From Saksenaea vasiformis B4078 (lineage: Eukaryota > Mucoromycota > Mucoromycetes > Mucorales > Saksenaeaceae), in assembly GCA_000697055.1 (NCBI GenBank), contig JNDT01001123.1, positions 1-20,833 of the forward strand: 20,833 nt of DNA. Direction: 5' to 3'. The first letter of the stretch is position 1, and each line of letters starts with the position of its first letter. A program made the translations under genes and the position numbers. The notes below the pieces were generated by a model. That model saw only the letters and a list, made by a program, of their open reading frames with translations, had not been told where the DNA came from and ran no database searches. Of the stretch, positions 19,440-20,833 are shown one piece after another.

Positions 19440-20140
19440 CGCATTAGTTCAGAATAATATCATACTATTCAAGAACGAGTTTTATAAAATAATAATTTCA
19501 TTGTAGTGGTTTTTATTTATATTTATTATATTATTTAGAAATTAAAATAAAAAAATAAATTGAAAAAATTATAATAAAAAGAATAATAATAAAAAAAGTA
19601 GTAGAATAAATAAAAATAATAATAAAAAATAATAGTAAAAAAAATAGTAATAATAAAAAAATAAAACTGATAATATATATTGACTGTTATAATGTCTATT
19701 CTATAGAATTATATTCTATAATAGAAAAGATTAGAGATTAATCATATTTCCATATATAGTAAATTTTTCTACTGAAATACCAACTAAATCTTATTATCTA
19801 TAACTTAGACTTATCATTAAGTTCAGTACAACAAGGTAGTACTTGTTATATTCTACATACAGAATGACTAAATCATATTATAACATCTATAAATAAACTT
19901 CACAAATGAGAAACCAGATAAATAATGATTAAGCTGAAGTACAAATCATATCAGAATCTAATACCTAATTGTACTTAAAACCTCTTTAATATTGATCATT
20001 AGTTTATTATTGTAAAATTTTTATTTCTCAAGAATACTGCCACTGCTATAAAAGCTCTTTGTAAAACAATAATAAATAATTATCTAAGAGTCTCAATGTA
20101 TTTCCATTGTTATTGTAGTATTTTACTACTATAATAAGAC
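19440..20140. other. Extremely A+T-rich block upstream of the tRNA gene
   Basis: Composition changes abruptly about 13 bases upstream of the tRNA's 5' end. A T-rich part (19500-19540) is followed by A-rich degenerate AAT/AAAT repeats. Within 19561-19680 only 9 of 120 bases are G or C. Further in are a perfect 12-base palindrome ATTCTATAGAAT (about 19699-19710) and a hairpin at 20110-20134. No gene is seen. The abrupt edge beside a tRNA gene would suit an old retroelement insertion, but no LTR, coding remnant or target-site duplication could be shown. Confidence 0.5.
20110..20134. repeat. Hairpin-forming inverted repeat
   Basis: Arms TTATTGTAGTA and TACTACTATAA pair over 11 positions with one mismatch around a three-base TTT loop. 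It lies at the right part of the A+T-rich block. Function unknown. Confidence 0.5.
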
Positions 20141-20530
20141 TTGACTGTTGTTATGCTATATTTTTGACTTGTTGGTAAAAATGGATATGTTTTCTGGTTG
20201 AAGAATTAGTAAGAGGGGAAACAATAAGAAAATACTTTGAGACTCTTGGTAGAGGTTTATTCAGAAGTAAAGATGATTGTGATATATGTGACATGCCGTA
20301 GTACACGTAGAAATAAATATCTGTGTACAGTTACAGATCAAATAGTAATCAGTGTTACACTATATTTTTCGGTTACTGTATATGGGTAGTGTTGTTCCAA
20401 GTGTTGTCATAGCGTAAGCTGGATGACGGTAATTGTTGTTAAAGGTATCAGTTGAGTAATGTTCGTTGATAGAAAGGTTCAGAATTGAGTGAGCACCAGG
20501 TGTAGATTTAAGTCGAACACCAAGACTTGG
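20141..20530. other. Stretch with no gene recognised
   Basis: Composition returns to normal here. No ORF, RNA gene or repeat stands out. A GGTATCAG at 20444-20451 recalls a retrotransposon primer-binding site but has no LTR end beside it. Confidence 0.4.
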
Positions 20531-20833
20531 TTAAGCAGTAAAGCTTGAAGAAAGAAAAAGAAAGGTTTGAATAGAGTAACTGTTGTCGGTATTGACAATA
20601 TCCAAGGAGATCTGGATAAAATAAAATATGACCGTTAGTAAGATCGTTGATATGGTTACCTTGAATCGGCAAAGAGTTTCGTCAAAGATAAAAAGAGAAA
20701 TAAAAAGAGGACAGCAGAATTGTCGTCGCTTGTCAGACAGAGAATAAAATAAAAAGAAAAGAAAAGGAATCAATGGATTCGGGTTAACGGTGGTTTCTTG
20801 AGAATAACCAACGGAGGCGAGCAATAAAAGGCG
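20531..20833 (-). CDS. Possible 3' part of a gene with an intron, cut by the window edge
   Basis: On the minus strand one frame is open from the window edge (20833) to a TAA at 20533-20531. Inside it lies a 48-nt segment (20612-20659) with all the marks of a fungal intron: GTAACC donor, exact TACTAAC branch site and TATCCAG acceptor. Removing it is phase 0 and joins DETLCRFK to ISLDIVNTDNSYSIQ. The rest is low-complexity (Phe/Leu/Ser runs from C/T-rich DNA), so part of it may be untranslated or intronic. No domain is recognised, and the gene could also be noncoding. The intron is more convincing than the reading frame. Confidence 0.3.
   Translation of the reverse strand, partial: RLLLLASVGYSQETTVNPNPLIPFLFFLFYSLSDKRRQFCCPLFISLFIFDETLCRFKVTISTILLTVIFYFIQISLDIVNTDNSYSIQTFLFLSSSFTA
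20612..20659 (-). other. Consensus spliceosomal intron
   Basis: Minus strand: GTAACC, then CTTACTAACGG, then T-rich DNA and TATCCAG, 48 nt in all. The TACTAAC box is the best branch-site match noticed in the window. Confidence 0.5.

Noticed and set aside
20444..20451. GGTATCAG as a retrotransposon primer-binding site
   Set aside because: Only 8 bases match, and no CA-ending LTR or second LTR is present next to it.

Overview
The window looks like nuclear DNA of a filamentous fungus, most likely an early-diverging one (Mucoromycota, Mucorales-like). Its genes have few, short GT-AG introns (48-153 nt). The proton pump is of the plant-like P3A type rather than the Saccharomyces type. There is also a two-finger GATA factor, a Sec9-type SNARE, an intron-less tRNA gene and a Tc1/mariner fragment. 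The lineage is an inference from gene style, because no marker gene is present.

Layout, left to right. 1-368: the 5' end of a Tc1/mariner-like element on the minus strand, cut by the window edge. 371-2060: no gene recognised. 2225-3445: a two-exon gene for an ankyrin-like protein of unknown function (+). 3471-7300: a long gene-poor stretch with one weak coding-like fragment (5286-5445). 7301-8296: a motif-rich promoter (six AGGGG boxes, a full CRE palindrome, TATA and a pyrimidine tract) leading into a complete four-exon plasma-membrane H+-ATPase gene (8297-11499, +). 11983-12792: a two-finger GATA transcription factor (-), convergent with the pump gene. 14755-15767: a two-exon SNAP-25/Sec9-type t-SNARE gene (-). 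15949-16274: a doubtful Cys-rich exon-like ORF (-). 16275-18466: gene-poor, with a C25 run. 18467-18887: an inverted-repeat block with heat-shock elements and TATA boxes facing outward in both directions. 19355-19427: tRNA-Thr(AGU) (-). 19440-20140: extremely A+T-rich DNA starting just upstream of the tRNA gene. 20531-20833: an open frame on the minus strand containing a consensus intron, perhaps the end of a gene that continues to the right.

The genes are housekeeping and regulatory genes and do not form a cluster. The pump energises the plasma membrane, the Sec9-like SNARE fuses secretory vesicles with that membrane, and the GATA protein is a nuclear regulator whose targets cannot be read from this window. 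No biosynthetic cluster, CRISPR array or defence system was seen. The most useful second looks are the heat-shock-element inverted repeat, the alternative C-terminus of the pump, and the unusual finger combination of the GATA factor.
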